From the NCBI GenBank assembly GCA_028279655.1, contig JANQNH010000006.1:62001-126000 (forward strand): 64,000 nucleotides of DNA, in the 5' to 3' direction. The DNA is from Candidatus Nanoarchaeia archaeon. GTDB taxonomy: Archaea; Nanobdellota; Nanobdellia; Woesearchaeales; JACPBV01. The notes beneath the pieces are model-generated. The model did not search any database and had not been told where the DNA came from. It saw only the letters and a list, made by a program, of their open reading frames with translations. The translations under genes and the position numbers were made by a program. This document shows positions 17,189 through 26,277 of this stretch, one piece after another (the first letter of the stretch is position 1; each line of letters starts with the position of its first letter).

Positions 17189-17661
17189 GAAAACAAATTT
17201 ATTTTTTCCTATTAATCACCTCTGCAGCACTATTCCTGTCAGCTTGTACAGAAACTCCAACAGGAAACTCAATTTGTACCTTAGATGGTGAGTGTGGTGA
17301 TACCTTAGAAAGCGATGACGAATATATAGAGATCCCAAAATCAGAAATATCCTCAAACGTAAAGAAATACTCTTATACAACAGAAGGAGTAAAAGTGAAC
17401 TACTTTGCTGTAAAAGGCTCAGACGGGCAGATAAAGACTGCCTTTGATGGATGTGATTCCTGCGGAGGTTATAAAGGATACTCTCAAAAAGGTAATGATG
17501 TTGTCTGTAACAACTGCGGAAATGTCTTCAGTATAGATTCAATAGGATCTAAAAATACTCCAGGAGGATGCTGGCCATCTTACTTAGACCATAAAGTAGA
17601 GGGAGACAACATACTGATTAGCAAGGCAGAGATAGAGCAAGGATCCTTTAGATTTATATAA
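17185..17661 (+). CDS. DUF2318 lipoprotein with CxxC pairs
   Basis: 158 residues. Lipoprotein signal with lipobox LSAC (Cys21). The mature part has FDGCDSCGGYKGYSQKGNDVVCNNCGNVFSI, the DUF2318 signature of two CxxC pairs, plus a GGCWPS element. DUF2318 domains are found fused to or beside FTR1/TauE-type metal transporters; iron, copper or thiol redox roles are proposed but not settled. It overlaps the DsbA-like gene by 4 bp, so redox partnership with CGWC is plausible. Confidence 0.84.
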   Translation: MRKQIYFFLLITSAALFLSACTETPTGNSICTLDGECGDTLESDDEYIEIPKSEISSNVKKYSYTTEGVKVNYFAVKGSDGQIKTAFDGCDSCGGYKGYSQKGNDVVCNNCGNVFSIDSIGSKNTPGGCWPSYLDHKVEGDNILISKAEIEQGSFRFI

Positions 17662-17734
17662 ATCATTAAGTAAAGAAATTCAACAGAATGACCTACATGG
17701 GCCATACATTAAATATAAGAAAGAGGTGATAAAA

Positions 17735-17947
17735 ATGAAAAAGACAATAAGTACAATACTTTCAACCGCATTAATCCCTGCAGCACTTGCAGATTATGGA
17801 TGTGGGGGGTATAAGAGCTCACACATGTACGGTGCAGGATATTATGGTGCAATATATCTTATACTGGCATCATTCATATTTTCCATAATATTCTGGTTAA
17901 CCTACTTATGGTTGGTCAAAACCCAGAAAAAAAAGAGAAAGAAGTAG
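17735..17947 (+). CDS. Small Gly/Tyr membrane protein
   Basis: 70 residues: a signal-like start ending ALAD, a short [17 protein letters not shown] external segment with one Cys, one membrane helix (about 40-62) and a basic end (KKKRKK). Start at 17735 follows GAGGTGAT; an upstream GTG at 17726 lies in the ribosome site. No family recognised. It is placed directly before copA with a 13-bp gap, so it may be a small partner of the copper pump (inference). Confidence 0.7.
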   Translation: MKKTISTILSTALIPAALADYGCGGYKSSHMYGAGYYGAIYLILASFIFSIIFWLTYLWLVKTQKKKRKK

Positions 17948-17960
17948 ATCAAACTTAATA

Positions 17961-20186
17961 ATGAAAGAAAAGATCCAAATCCCAATAAAAGGAATGCATT
18001 GTGCTAGCTGTGCTAAGATTATAGAGAAAAAACTATCCAAGACAGAAGGCATTGAAAAGGTTAATGTGAACTATGCAACAGAAAAAGCAACAGTAACCTA
18101 TGATAAATCCAGAACACAGATCCAGAAGATACACAAAGCTATAGAAACCGCAGGATATAGTATCAAAGATATTTTAGATACCAACAAAGCAGAAGACGAC
18201 ACCAAAAACCTCAGATTAGCTTCACAAAAAATGTGGTTCTCCTGGATTTTTACAATCCTCATCATGTACATCATGATACCCCACATGTTCTTTGGAATAA
18301 TGCTCTTTCCTGGAAGAGGTATGGACCTGGCATTTTTAATCTTAGCAACCCCGGCAGTTTTTTGGTTGGGCAAAGACACCCTGAAATCAGCCTTCACCTC
18401 TGTCCTTAATAAAAGTGCAAACATGGATGTACTAATATCAATGGGTACCCTGGCAGCCTACCTTAGTGGCATTGCAGTATTCTTCCTTCCAATTGCAAAT
18501 TACGCAGGAATTTCAGCAATGATAATGACATTCCATCTGACAGGTAGATACATAGAGACAAAGGCAAAAGGAAGAGCTTCTCAGGCAATAAAAAAACTGC
18601 TCCAACTAGGAGCGAAAACAGCCAGGATAATCAGGAACAAGAAAGAAATTCAAATACCTATCGAGCAGATTAAGATAGGAGACATAATGATAGTGAAGCC
18701 AGGAGAGAAGATTCCCACTGACGGAATAGTTGTTGATGGAAGCAGCGCAGTAGACGAATCAATGGCAACCGGAGAATCAATACCTATCAAAAAAAGGAAA
18801 GGAGACCAAGTTATAGGAGCCACCATAAACCAAAAAGGATTGTTGGGGATAAAAGCATCTAAAATTGGTAAGGATACCTTCCTATCACAAGTCATAAAGA
18901 TGGTAGAGGAAGCCCAAGGTACTAAAGTGCCTATACAGGCCTTTGCAGATAAAGTAACATCTATCTTTGTACCAGTAGTCATAGTAATTGCCGCCCTTAC
19001 CTTCATATCATGGCTAGTCTTCCCGGCATTCTTCAAGACAATTATAATATGGGCACAAAACTTTCTTCCATGGGCCAATCCTAATCTAGGAACATTCTCA
19101 TTAGCTTTGTTTGCAACCATAGCAGTCCTTGTAATAGCATGCCCTTGCGCCTTAGGATTAGCCACCCCAACCGCACTTATGGTAGGATCTGGAAAAGGAG
19201 CTGAAAACGGCATACTTATACGGAATGGTGCAGCTATTCAGATAATGAAAAACACCAAGGTTATTGTCTTTGACAAGACAGGAACAATTACTAAAGGCAA
19301 GCCAGAAGTAACTGACATAATAACAGCCAAATCCTTTAAGGAGGAAGAACTGCTTCAATTAGCAGCATCAGTAGAAAACGCATCCGAACACCCATTAGCA
19401 CAGGCAATAGTGGATAAAGCAAAATCCCTTAAGATTCAATTAAAAAAACCAAAAAACTTCTCCTCAATAACTGGAAAAGGAGTTAAAGCAAAGGTAATTA
19501 ATAAGAATGTACTTATTGGATCAAAACTGTTGAAAGAAAGCAACATTGACTACTCATATCTAAAAGAAAAGATAGAAAAACTGGAGAAGGAAGCAAAAAC
19601 CGTCATCCTAATTGCAATTAATAAAAAAACAGCAGGCATTATAGCCATAGCAGACGACCTCAAAGAAGATTCCCCAAAAGCGATAAGAGCCCTTCATAAT
19701 CTAGGCTTCAAGACAGCAATGATAACAGGAGACAATAAAAGAACAGCAGATGCAATAGCAAAGAAAGTAGGTATTGACTATGTGCTTGCAGAGGTTCTTC
19801 CAGATGGAAAAGTGGACGAAATTAAAAAACTACAAAAGAAAAGAGGCATAATTGCCATGGTTGGAGACGGTATTAATGATGCTCCAGCATTAACACAGGC
19901 AGATATTGGAATTGCCATTGGAACAGGAACCGATATAGCAATTGAAAGCTCCGATATTACTTTAGTTAGAGGCAACCTTAGCGCCGTAGTTAGTGCAGTA
20001 AGACTTTCAAAAGCTACATTCAGAAAGATAAAACAAAATCTTTTTTGGGCATTCTTCTATAACTTAATTGCAATCCCGGTTGCCATGTCAGGTTTGTTAC
20101 ATCCAGCAATTGCAGAAGCAGCAATGGCCTTCAGTTCAATAACAGTGGTGGGAAATGCAAACCTCCTCAGACGTGTAAAGATATAA
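17961..20186 (+). CDS. copA: Cu+-exporting P1B-type ATPase CopA
   Basis: 741 residues. One N-terminal HMA domain (GMHCASC, residues 11-17), eight predicted membrane helices, ATGES actuator motif, the intramembrane copper site CPCALG near residue 395, [14 protein letters not shown] with the phosphorylated Asp near 438, the P1B-specific SEHPLA histidine motif and GDGINDAP near 635. Together these identify a Cu(I) or Ag(I) exporter. It ends the copper/thiol operon that starts at 14445. The divergent small Cys/His protein and PadR regulator follow it. Confidence 0.95.
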   Translation: MKEKIQIPIKGMHCASCAKIIEKKLSKTEGIEKVNVNYATEKATVTYDKSRTQIQKIHKAIETAGYSIKDILDTNKAEDDTKNLRLASQKMWFSWIFTILIMYIMIPHMFFGIMLFPGRGMDLAFLILATPAVFWLGKDTLKSAFTSVLNKSANMDVLISMGTLAAYLSGIAVFFLPIANYAGISAMIMTFHLTGRYIETKAKGRASQAIKKLLQLGAKTARIIRNKKEIQIPIEQIKIGDIMIVKPGEKIPTDGIVVDGSSAVDESMATGESIPIKKRKGDQVIGATINQKGLLGIKASKIGKDTFLSQVIKMVEEAQGTKVPIQAFADKVTSIFVPVVIVIAALTFISWLVFPAFFKTIIIWAQNFLPWANPNLGTFSLALFATIAVLVIACPCALGLATPTALMVGSGKGAENGILIRNGAAIQIMKNTKVIVFDKTGTITKGKPEVTDIITAKSFKEEELLQLAASVENASEHPLAQAIVDKAKSLKIQLKKPKNFSSITGKGVKAKVINKNVLIGSKLLKESNIDYSYLKEKIEKLEKEAKTVILIAINKKTAGIIAIADDLKEDSPKAIRALHNLGFKTAMITGDNKRTADAIAKKVGIDYVLAEVLPDGKVDEIKKLQKKRGIIAMVGDGINDAPALTQADIGIAIGTGTDIAIESSDITLVRGNLSAVVSAVRLSKATFRKIKQNLFWAFFYNLIAIPVAMSGLLHPAIAEAAMAFSSITVVGNANLLRRVKI

Positions 20187-20227
20187 AAGCACAATCACCA
20201 CCCACCCTTCGTAAAAGAAAGAGCTGC

Positions 20228-20362
20228 CTAATGGCAGCATCCTTTCATACCCTTACACATCTCCTTTCCTTCTGGTGTATGCCTGATATGTATACCCTCC
20301 TGGCCACACTCGATCTTGGCTATCACCTTACCTTCACAGACGATGTCACAGTTTTTATGCAT
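20228..20362 (-). CDS. 44-residue Cys/His-rich small protein
   Basis: ATG 20362 to TAG 20228-20230 on the minus strand, preceded by GGAGGTGC at proper spacing. Cysteines are at residues 5, 9, 19, 36, 42 and 43, with His at 2, 25, 28 and 44; the end reads MCKGMKGCCH. This looks like a metal-binding peptide (metallothionein- or chaperone-like), but no named family was recognised. It is convergent with copA and divergent from the PadR regulator, with candidate operators in its promoter. Confidence 0.72.
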   Translation of the reverse strand: MHKNCDIVCEGKVIAKIECGQEGIHIRHTPEGKEMCKGMKGCCH

Positions 20363-20384
20363 CTTTTGCACCTCCATTGATTAA

Positions 20385-20501
20385 TATTGGATATCCGATA
20401 TCGGTAAACCGATACTTATATATAAATCTATCGGTTATACGATACAAAAAGTTATATGGTATTATGATAAAAGCAAATATTTATATATTGGATTTCCAAT
20501 A
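20385..20501 (+). promoter_or_regulatory. Divergent promoter with four TATYGGNNNNCCRATA palindromes
   Basis: Sites: 20385-20400 (TATTGGATATCCGATA), 20399-20414 (TATCGGTAAACCGATA), 20429-20444 (TATCGGTTATACGATA, one mismatch) and 20486-20501 (TATTGGATTTCCAATA). Sites 2 and 3 flank the minus-strand TATA (about 20414-20427) of the 44-residue gene, and site 4 overlaps the TATA TTTATATATT (20480-20489) of padR. This is the arrangement expected of a repressor controlling itself and a target. The sites are seen directly; assignment to PadR is inferred. Confidence 0.65.
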
Positions 20502-20509
20502 CTCTCTGT

Positions 20510-20815
20510 ATGTTCAAACATCATATGAAAGGATTCCTTACCTATCTTCTTTTATGGATCCTCAGCAAGAAATCAATGACCGGCTCTGAAATAGCCAAAG
20601 AACTGGAGAAGAGAAAAGGCCATAAGCCAAGCCCAGGAACTATTTATCCTGCATTAAAGGAGTTAAAGGAAAAGGGATTCCTGGAGTCAGACAAGGAAAA
20701 AAGATATTCCTTGACAAAAAAGGGAGAAAAAGAACTAAAGTCAGCCTGTTATTTCTTCTGTAGGATATTCCACGACATGAAGGAGATGCATCATTGCTGT
20801 CACGGAAAGCATTAA
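20510..20815 (+). CDS. PadR-family regulator with His/Cys C-terminus
   Basis: 101 residues. The N-terminal winged helix (GFLTYLLLWILSKKSMTGSE, GTIYPALKELKEKGFLES) is the PadR signature. The short C-terminal part has CYFFCRIFHDMKEMHHCCHGKH, a concentrated Cys/His set that could bind copper or another soft metal. It is divergent from the 44-residue Cys/His protein, and copA lies beyond that, supporting a metal-responsive repressor role. Leaderless or short-leader start: the TATA box is about 25 bp upstream. Confidence 0.87.
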   Translation: MFKHHMKGFLTYLLLWILSKKSMTGSEIAKELEKRKGHKPSPGTIYPALKELKEKGFLESDKEKRYSLTKKGEKELKSACYFFCRIFHDMKEMHHCCHGKH

Positions 20816-20864
20816 AAAAAATTATATAATAACATTTAAAAACAAACCTCATTTCTCAGATAGT

Positions 20865-21764
20865 ATGAAAACAATATACACCTTGCAGGCAGGAGAAAAA
20901 CTAAATAAAAAACAATTCCTGGAATACTTTGAGAAAAAAGTACGCAAGACCATAAGGACCAATAAGCTTATCGGAAAGAGAGAAAAGATCCTGGTAGCCT
21001 GCTCAGGTGGAAAAGACTCCACAACAGCCCTATACCTGTTAAACAAGATTACAAAAGACAACAAAAACATCAAAATAGAAGCAATCCATAATGACCCTTC
21101 TATAGGAACCTACAGCAAGATCAACAAGAACAACATAATAAAATTCTGTAAGCAGCATAATATCCCATTACACCTGACCTCTTTTAGAGAGGAATTTGGG
21201 CACTCTCTCTGTTACATAAAGGACCTCCTGAAGGAAAAAGAAATAAGATACAAGTCCTGCTCAATATGCGGAGTGCTGAGAAGATACCTGTTGAACAAAA
21301 AAGCAAAGGAACTTAGAGCCACAAAACTGGTAACAGGCCACAACATGGATGACGAATCACAGAACATAATGATGAACATATTTCAAAACCATACTGAAAT
21401 ATTGCCCAGGCTTGGCCCGATATCAGGCCTAAAACAAACAAAAGGATTCATACCAAGGATAAAACCATTATATTTCTGCACAGAAGAGGAAACAAAACTT
21501 TACTCCAAACTAAACGATTTCCCAGTAAAGTACGAGAAATGCCCTTGCAGAACAGACGCTTATAGAAAAGACATAGCAGATATGCTAGACGACTTTGAAA
21601 AACACCACAAAGCAACAAAATCAGGAATAATTCAATCTTTCCTAAAACTGCTGCCAACTCTAAAAAGAGAGGAAAAAGGAAAGGTTAAGCGCTGCAAGAA
21701 ATGCCAAGAGCCTTCTGCAGGAAACATATGCAACACCTGCAAGATATTGGATCTTATCAGATAA
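20865..21764 (+). CDS. TtuA/Ncs6-family tRNA 2-thiolation enzyme
   Basis: 299 residues. PP-loop SGGKDST near residue 49, the cluster-binding CSICGVLRRYLL, GHNMDDE, ECxC-like EKCPCRTDAY, and a C-terminal zinc finger (CKKCQEPSAGNICNTC). The family adenylates and thiolates U54 or U34 of tRNA using an Fe-S cluster. The usual N-terminal CxxC zinc finger of TtuA is missing: the protein starts with MKTIYTLQAGEKLNKKQFLE, where homologues carry CxxC...CxxH. An archaeal TATA (ACATTTAAAAA, about 20829) precedes it. Whether it modifies U34 or U54 is not clear. Confidence 0.85.
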   Translation: MKTIYTLQAGEKLNKKQFLEYFEKKVRKTIRTNKLIGKREKILVACSGGKDSTTALYLLNKITKDNKNIKIEAIHNDPSIGTYSKINKNNIIKFCKQHNIPLHLTSFREEFGHSLCYIKDLLKEKEIRYKSCSICGVLRRYLLNKKAKELRATKLVTGHNMDDESQNIMMNIFQNHTEILPRLGPISGLKQTKGFIPRIKPLYFCTEEETKLYSKLNDFPVKYEKCPCRTDAYRKDIADMLDDFEKHHKATKSGIIQSFLKLLPTLKREEKGKVKRCKKCQEPSAGNICNTCKILDLIR

Positions 21765-22668
21765 TATCATCAACTGCTTCTTCAGCAACATTGCTCGGAA
21801 TAGCAAAACCAACCCCTTCAGCACCGCTTATCTTCCAATTGGCTATCCCAACAATCTCCCCAGCAGCATCTACAATAGGTCCTCCTGAATTCCCCGGGTT
21901 TATAGGCACATCTATCTGTATATACTCATTGCCGTCTGAAGCCATCCTTCTTGCGCTTATTATGCCTTGGGTAGCAGTAAAATCAAGACCAAGCGGATTA
22001 CCTAGAGCAACAACACCCTGACCTATTTTTATATCATCAGAATCCGCAAAATCCAGTGCTCTAAAGCTTTCGTTAGACAGGATTTTCAAAACAGCGATGT
22101 CCAGCTCACTGTCAAAACCAACCACTCCTACATTATAGATGACCTTATCATAGTCCATAACCTTGATGGCTCTTGCTGATTGTATCACATGGAGATTAGT
22201 AATTATCTCTCCCTCTTCGCTTATTATAGCCCCAGAACCCTGCCCCTTATCTGTCAACACACTAACAACAGACTTTATTGAGTCCTGGATTACCTCTGAA
22301 AAGTCTGAACCGCTCACCTCTATGAGTGAAAGTTCTCGTTCAAGCTCACTCTTCGCCTCTTCTATAGACCTCTTGCTTTCACTTTCAACCTCAGATATTA
22401 TCTCGAGAAGCTCCTGATCTCTCTCCTTATTCTTTTTATCAACATTAGATATCAGGTTTTGCAGTAATTTCATATCGTCGTTCAGTAAATCATTCAATTC
22501 ATCAACCTTATTATTATAATCCTTTATTACAGAATTAAGTCTGCTGTTTAATTTAGCAAATTTCTCTTCCTGTTTGTAGTCCGTCCAGACCATAAAGCCA
22601 ACCACTATAGCAAGAAGTAGTACAGTAATCAAAACATTGCCTAGGAATAGTTTTTGCTCCTTTCTCAT
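21757..22668 (-). CDS. Membrane-anchored HtrA/DegP-like serine protease without PDZ
   Basis: 303 residues. Signal anchor at about 9-28, a long coiled coil to about residue 110, then a trypsin-like domain with triad His in ITNLHVIQ, Asp in SELDIAVLK and Ser in NPGNSGGPI. There is no PDZ domain; the protein ends just after VGFAIPSN. It would degrade or process misfolded external proteins. It converges with the thiolase gene (8-bp overlap at the 3' ends). A TATA-like TTTTTATATG about 25 bp before the ATG suggests a leaderless mRNA. Confidence 0.88.
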   Translation of the reverse strand: MRKEQKLFLGNVLITVLLLAIVVGFMVWTDYKQEEKFAKLNSRLNSVIKDYNNKVDELNDLLNDDMKLLQNLISNVDKKNKERDQELLEIISEVESESKRSIEEAKSELERELSLIEVSGSDFSEVIQDSIKSVVSVLTDKGQGSGAIISEEGEIITNLHVIQSARAIKVMDYDKVIYNVGVVGFDSELDIAVLKILSNESFRALDFADSDDIKIGQGVVALGNPLGLDFTATQGIISARRMASDGNEYIQIDVPINPGNSGGPIVDAAGEIVGIANWKISGAEGVGFAIPSNVAEEAVDDII

Positions 22669-22714
22669 AAGGGGGAGGAGACAAATAACATATAAAAATA
22701 TTTCCTTTAACTAG

Positions 22715-23290
22715 TTACAGTAAATTCCTGCTTCTCTCAACCATCTCAACAAAATACCTATGGATCCTCGGATCATCGGTTAGTTCAGGATGAAATGTGG
22801 ATACCAGCAGATTACCCTGCTCAACCATGACTGGTTTTCCATCAAAATCTCCTAGAATCTTACAGCCATCCTTTACTCCAGTTATGACAGGAGCCCTTAT
22901 AAAAATACCCTTAAATGTCTTATCAAGGATATCAATCTCAGCCTCAAAACTATCTACCTGTCTCCCATAATCATTCCTCTTAACAGATATATCCATCAAT
23001 CCTAATTTAGGCTGGCTACTCCCGACTATCTCCTTAGCCAACAATATTGCGCCAGCACACGTCCCGTATATGGGCATCCCTTCTGAATATCTTCTCTTTA
23101 TCTCCCTATCAAGACCGTACCTATTCATTAGCTTGCCTATAGTAGTAGACTCACCACCAGGTATGATAAGCCCGCTTATCTCACCCATATCCCTTGGCAA
23201 TTTGACAAGCTTAGAATCAACATTACATCCCTTAAGCATATCTATGTGGTCTTTTACAGAGCCCTGTAAGGCCAACACCCCTATTTTCAT
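22715..23290 (-). CDS. pdxT: PLP synthase glutaminase subunit PdxT
   Basis: 191 residues, class I amidotransferase. PGGEST, the nucleophile Cys78 in GTCAGAILLA and the HPELTDD His/Glu pair complete the triad. It supplies ammonia to PdxS for pyridoxal-5'-phosphate synthesis. It begins 1 bp after the pdxS stop codon on the same strand, so the two are cotranslated. Confidence 0.96.
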   Translation of the reverse strand: MKIGVLALQGSVKDHIDMLKGCNVDSKLVKLPRDMGEISGLIIPGGESTTIGKLMNRYGLDREIKRRYSEGMPIYGTCAGAILLAKEIVGSSQPKLGLMDISVKRNDYGRQVDSFEAEIDILDKTFKGIFIRAPVITGVKDGCKILGDFDGKPVMVEQGNLLVSTFHPELTDDPRIHRYFVEMVERSRNLL

Positions 23291-23291
23291 C

Positions 23292-24170
23292 TTACCATCC
23301 CCTATCTTGCATACGGGTCTCTAATTTAGAAATCTCCAATCCCTTCATAGCATCCCCTAATCCTTCAGAAGCCTTAGCAACAATCTTCATATCCTTAAAA
23401 TGAGTAGTAGCTTCAACGATTGCTTTAGCTCTTTTCTTAGGGTCTTTGCTCTTGAATATTCCAGAACCAACAAAAACACCATCTACTCCTAACTGCATGC
23501 ACAAGGAAGCATCCGCAGGTGTAGCAATCCCTCCAGCAGCAAAATTAACAACAGGCAACCTTCCTAATCTCCTTACCTCTTCGACTAGGTTAAGAGGAAC
23601 CTTGGACTCCTGGGCAACCCTTTTTAGATTACCATGCTTCAGAGCAGCAATCTCTGAACTAACAGTCCTTATATGCTTGACAGCTTCGATAATATTGCCC
23701 GTACCTGCCTCTCCTTTTGTCCTTATCATAGCAGCCCCTTCATTTATCCTACGCAGAGCTTCACCAAGATTAGTGGCCCCGCACACAAAAGGGATCTTAA
23801 ACTTGTTTTTATTGACATGAAACTTATTATCAGCAGGAGTCAACACCTCTGATTCATCGACATAATCAACACCGAGATGCTCAAGAATCTGTGCTTCAGC
23901 AAAATGCCCTATCCTGCACTTTGCCATTACAGGAATAGTCACTGCACTCATTATCTCCCCTATCTTCTTAGGATCACTCATACGGGCAACCCCGCCTTGT
24001 GCCCTGATGTCAGCAGGCACCCTTTCCAGAGCCATAACAGCTACAGCACCAGCCTTCTCGGCAATCCTTGCCTGTTCAGCTGTCACTACATCCATTATCA
24101 CTCCGCCCTTTAGCATCTCAGCTAGGCCTTTCTTAAGTGCATACGTTCCTTTCTCGACTTTTTTGTCCAT
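23292..24170 (-). CDS. pdxS: Pyridoxal 5'-phosphate synthase PdxS
   Basis: 292 residues, full length. TIM-barrel enzyme that makes PLP from ribose-5-phosphate, glyceraldehyde-3-phosphate and ammonia. The motifs [47 protein letters not shown] (catalytic Lys) and [13 protein letters not shown] are near-invariant. PLP is needed by IscS encoded in this window. TTTATAAAG at about 24205 is the likely TATA. The pair PdxS-PdxT is the complete deoxyxylulose-independent pathway. Confidence 0.97.
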   Translation of the reverse strand: MDKKVEKGTYALKKGLAEMLKGGVIMDVVTAEQARIAEKAGAVAVMALERVPADIRAQGGVARMSDPKKIGEIMSAVTIPVMAKCRIGHFAEAQILEHLGVDYVDESEVLTPADNKFHVNKNKFKIPFVCGATNLGEALRRINEGAAMIRTKGEAGTGNIIEAVKHIRTVSSEIAALKHGNLKRVAQESKVPLNLVEEVRRLGRLPVVNFAAGGIATPADASLCMQLGVDGVFVGSGIFKSKDPKKRAKAIVEATTHFKDMKIVAKASEGLGDAMKGLEISKLETRMQDRGW

Positions 24171-24274
24171 AATACCCCACTCCCCATAGAATCCTGCAAT
24201 ACTTTATAAATCTTACTTCTTTTTAAAGAAGGTGGGAAAATAATAAAAGTCAATACCAATTTCCATTGATTATT

Positions 24275-24631
24275 ATGGCAATCAAAGAACCTGATGAAGA
24301 CGAACCAATATTTACAATCATAGATGTCTATCCTGCTTTTGAGAATCTGGCTTATTTATATATCAGTGAAGGGCCATGTGAAACAGCAGCGGCAAAAAAT
24401 AGGGAGATATTATACGATCTACCTGATTTTCTGAAAGATAGAAAACCTAGTTTGTCTCACCTTGTCTCTGGAGATGATCCAGCTAAGGTATATGGTTATT
24501 TGGAAGATATCTTAGGAAGAGAATGTATCCCATATAATACTAAAGTGATATCAGAGGGAGTTTTATATCAGGTTACAGTCAACAGATCCAAAAAAAGAGA
24601 AGTAGAACATTTAATTTCAATATTTCTTTAA
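24275..24631 (+). CDS. Orphan protein of 118 residues
   Basis: No family recognised. Acidic N-terminus (MAIKEPDEDEPIFTIIDVYP), one Cys in ISEGPCETAAAKN and another in GRECIPYN, and a basic C-terminus. No signal or membrane segment. I use the ATG at 24275; an in-frame TTG at 24266 is less likely. It lies between the divergently transcribed pdxS and the convergent flpA, with no obvious operon partner. Confidence 0.65.
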   Translation: MAIKEPDEDEPIFTIIDVYPAFENLAYLYISEGPCETAAAKNREILYDLPDFLKDRKPSLSHLVSGDDPAKVYGYLEDILGRECIPYNTKVISEGVLYQVTVNRSKKREVEHLISIFL

Positions 24632-24648
24632 CCTTTTAAGTTTAAATC

Positions 24649-25317
24649 CTAACCTTTCTTCTTACATATAAACATACAATGATCGAGCTCGTAAGGCTCC
24701 AAGGTCCTATAATCAACAATTGTCATCTCCTTATCAAGCTTCTGTCTTACCTCAGCAAATATAGCCTTCGGTTTCTTAGTTACATCCACACTTCTGGCCT
24801 TCACAGCCAACAACCCATATCCCTCCTTCTTCAGGAACATCTTAACATTCTTCAAGAATATCTCTACCTGGTCCCTCTGTGCAATATCCTGGTAGACAAC
24901 ATCGACCATACTAACTTTATCAACATAACTCAAAGGTTTATTGGCATTACCTAGTATTGGGGCGATATTATTTCTATCCTCACAGACAAACACCATCTCC
25001 CTCATTACCCTCGGTGCAAAATCAAGCGCAAATACAAATCCATCTTTTCCGACAATATCAGAAACATGCGAAGGAGTAGTCCCATAACTACATCCTAGAT
25101 AAAGAACAACACAACCCTTACGTATAAATATATTATTGCTCCCTTTCAATATTGCAGCAGCAAGCTTTGATTTACGAGCATTCCACTCCCTATACTCAAC
25201 ACCTTTCTCCTTCACCAATCTCTCATCATAGACTTTTTTTCCAGGAACCAGATTAACAGTATACAACCTCTTCCTATGATCCTCATAAACCTCAAAAACC
25301 TTACCCTTCTTTATCAT
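24649..25317 (-). CDS. flpA: Fibrillarin-like rRNA/tRNA 2'-O-methyltransferase FlpA
   Basis: 222 residues. A SAM-dependent methyltransferase guided by C/D box RNAs. Signature blocks: EYREWNARKSKLAAAILKG, SAM motif I YLGCSYGTTPSHVSDIVG, VYQDIAQRDQVEIF, LAVKARSVDVTK and LEPYELDHCMFICKK. The family's GAASGTT reads GCSYGTT here. Its start overlaps the nop5 stop (ATGA), the classic archaeal nop5-flpA pair. It is strong evidence that the window is archaeal. Confidence 0.96.
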   Translation of the reverse strand: MIKKGKVFEVYEDHRKRLYTVNLVPGKKVYDERLVKEKGVEYREWNARKSKLAAAILKGSNNIFIRKGCVVLYLGCSYGTTPSHVSDIVGKDGFVFALDFAPRVMREMVFVCEDRNNIAPILGNANKPLSYVDKVSMVDVVYQDIAQRDQVEIFLKNVKMFLKKEGYGLLAVKARSVDVTKKPKAIFAEVRQKLDKEMTIVDYRTLEPYELDHCMFICKKKG

Positions 25318-26225
25318 TTGAACTTCTCCTCAATCTCCTTCAATAGCCTGTCACCAACAAACTTCCCTTTGAAATAATCAACCTTCACAGCTATGCTTAT
25401 CTTGTCAGCCAAAGCTCTTGCGATCTTCCCATGCTTCTCCTTAGGATTCTTAGCTATCAATGGATGCCCAAAAAGAAAACCATACTTTGGAGCACGACTC
25501 TTGCTCTTCATATGCCTGAACAAAGCCTTCTCTGCCCCTAATAACTGTATGGTGGACGCAGGAAACAACATCAGATTCTTCAGGCCACCAGCCTGATCTA
25601 TCAGCTTAGCCCCTATCATAGCTCCGGCAATAGCTAGGACATTAGGGCACACCTTTTTCATCACATTTTCAAGATATTTCTCTTGCTTAATCTTTAACTC
25701 AAAAAGACCCTTCACTTCCTTAGCCAAGATAAGTATAGGCTCAAGCTCTTCCTTTGAAAACTCAGCACCCATCGAATCCTTGACCTTCTTCTGTTTTCCT
25801 TTAATCACCAAATCGACAAACTTCTCTTGATCATTAATAGAATTTTCAATCTCAGGGTTATAAAGTGCATACCACTCCCTTAATCTCTTTGCCAAAGTAT
25901 TGATAGACTTCTCTATCTCTCCAATATTGCTAACTGCCTGCATAACCAAAAGGTCATCCTTCACAGAATCCTTAATGGCCATCTTAGCAACCCTAAGGTT
26001 CCCTTCATAAAAACCCTTAAAGTAATCCTTAGCCTTAAAGAACTCCAATATCCTAATAAGGTCCTTCCCTTCAGGTCTCTTCAGATTCTTGTACCTCTTA
26101 ACTAATTCCTTCTCAACCTTAGAAGATTGTTCATTATCCTTGAACACTTTCTTATCCAAAATCTTAAAGTGTTCATTAAATACAAACGTTCCAATAACAT
26201 TGGTGAATATGTACTTGTTATGCAT
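25314..26225 (-). CDS. Nop5 (Nop56/58-like) C/D box RNP core protein
   Basis: 303 residues, shorter than most archaeal Nop5 proteins. The N-terminal domain contacts fibrillarin, a central coiled coil follows, and the conserved Nop domain contains VCPNVLAIAGAMIGAKLIDQ, LMLFPASTIQLLGAEKALFRH and PKYGFLFGHPLI, where it binds L7Ae-RNA. The C-terminal Lys-rich tail seen in many species is absent. It scaffolds the 2'-O-methylation complex with FlpA. Promoter is the palindromic TATA between this gene and cutA. Confidence 0.95.
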   Translation of the reverse strand: MHNKYIFTNVIGTFVFNEHFKILDKKVFKDNEQSSKVEKELVKRYKNLKRPEGKDLIRILEFFKAKDYFKGFYEGNLRVAKMAIKDSVKDDLLVMQAVSNIGEIEKSINTLAKRLREWYALYNPEIENSINDQEKFVDLVIKGKQKKVKDSMGAEFSKEELEPILILAKEVKGLFELKIKQEKYLENVMKKVCPNVLAIAGAMIGAKLIDQAGGLKNLMLFPASTIQLLGAEKALFRHMKSKSRAPKYGFLFGHPLIAKNPKEKHGKIARALADKISIAVKVDYFKGKFVGDRLLKEIEEKFK

Positions 26226-26249
26226 ATTATCTTAGATTATCGTAACCTA

Positions 26250-26260
26250 TTTAAATTTAA
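26250..26260. promoter_or_regulatory. Shared palindromic TATA box for nop5 and cutA
   Basis: TTTAAATTTAA at 26250-26260 contains the perfect palindrome TTAAATTTAA. It lies 25-31 bp from the nop5 ATG (26225) on one side and about 20-25 bp from the cutA ATG (26278) on the other. One element could thus place two leaderless divergent transcripts. Confidence 0.5.
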
Positions 26261-26277
26261 TGATATTACAGCATGTT

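Noticed and set aside
26260-26277. Upstream ATG (26260) as cutA start
   Set aside because: It lies at the TATA box and adds residues not found in CutA1 proteins.
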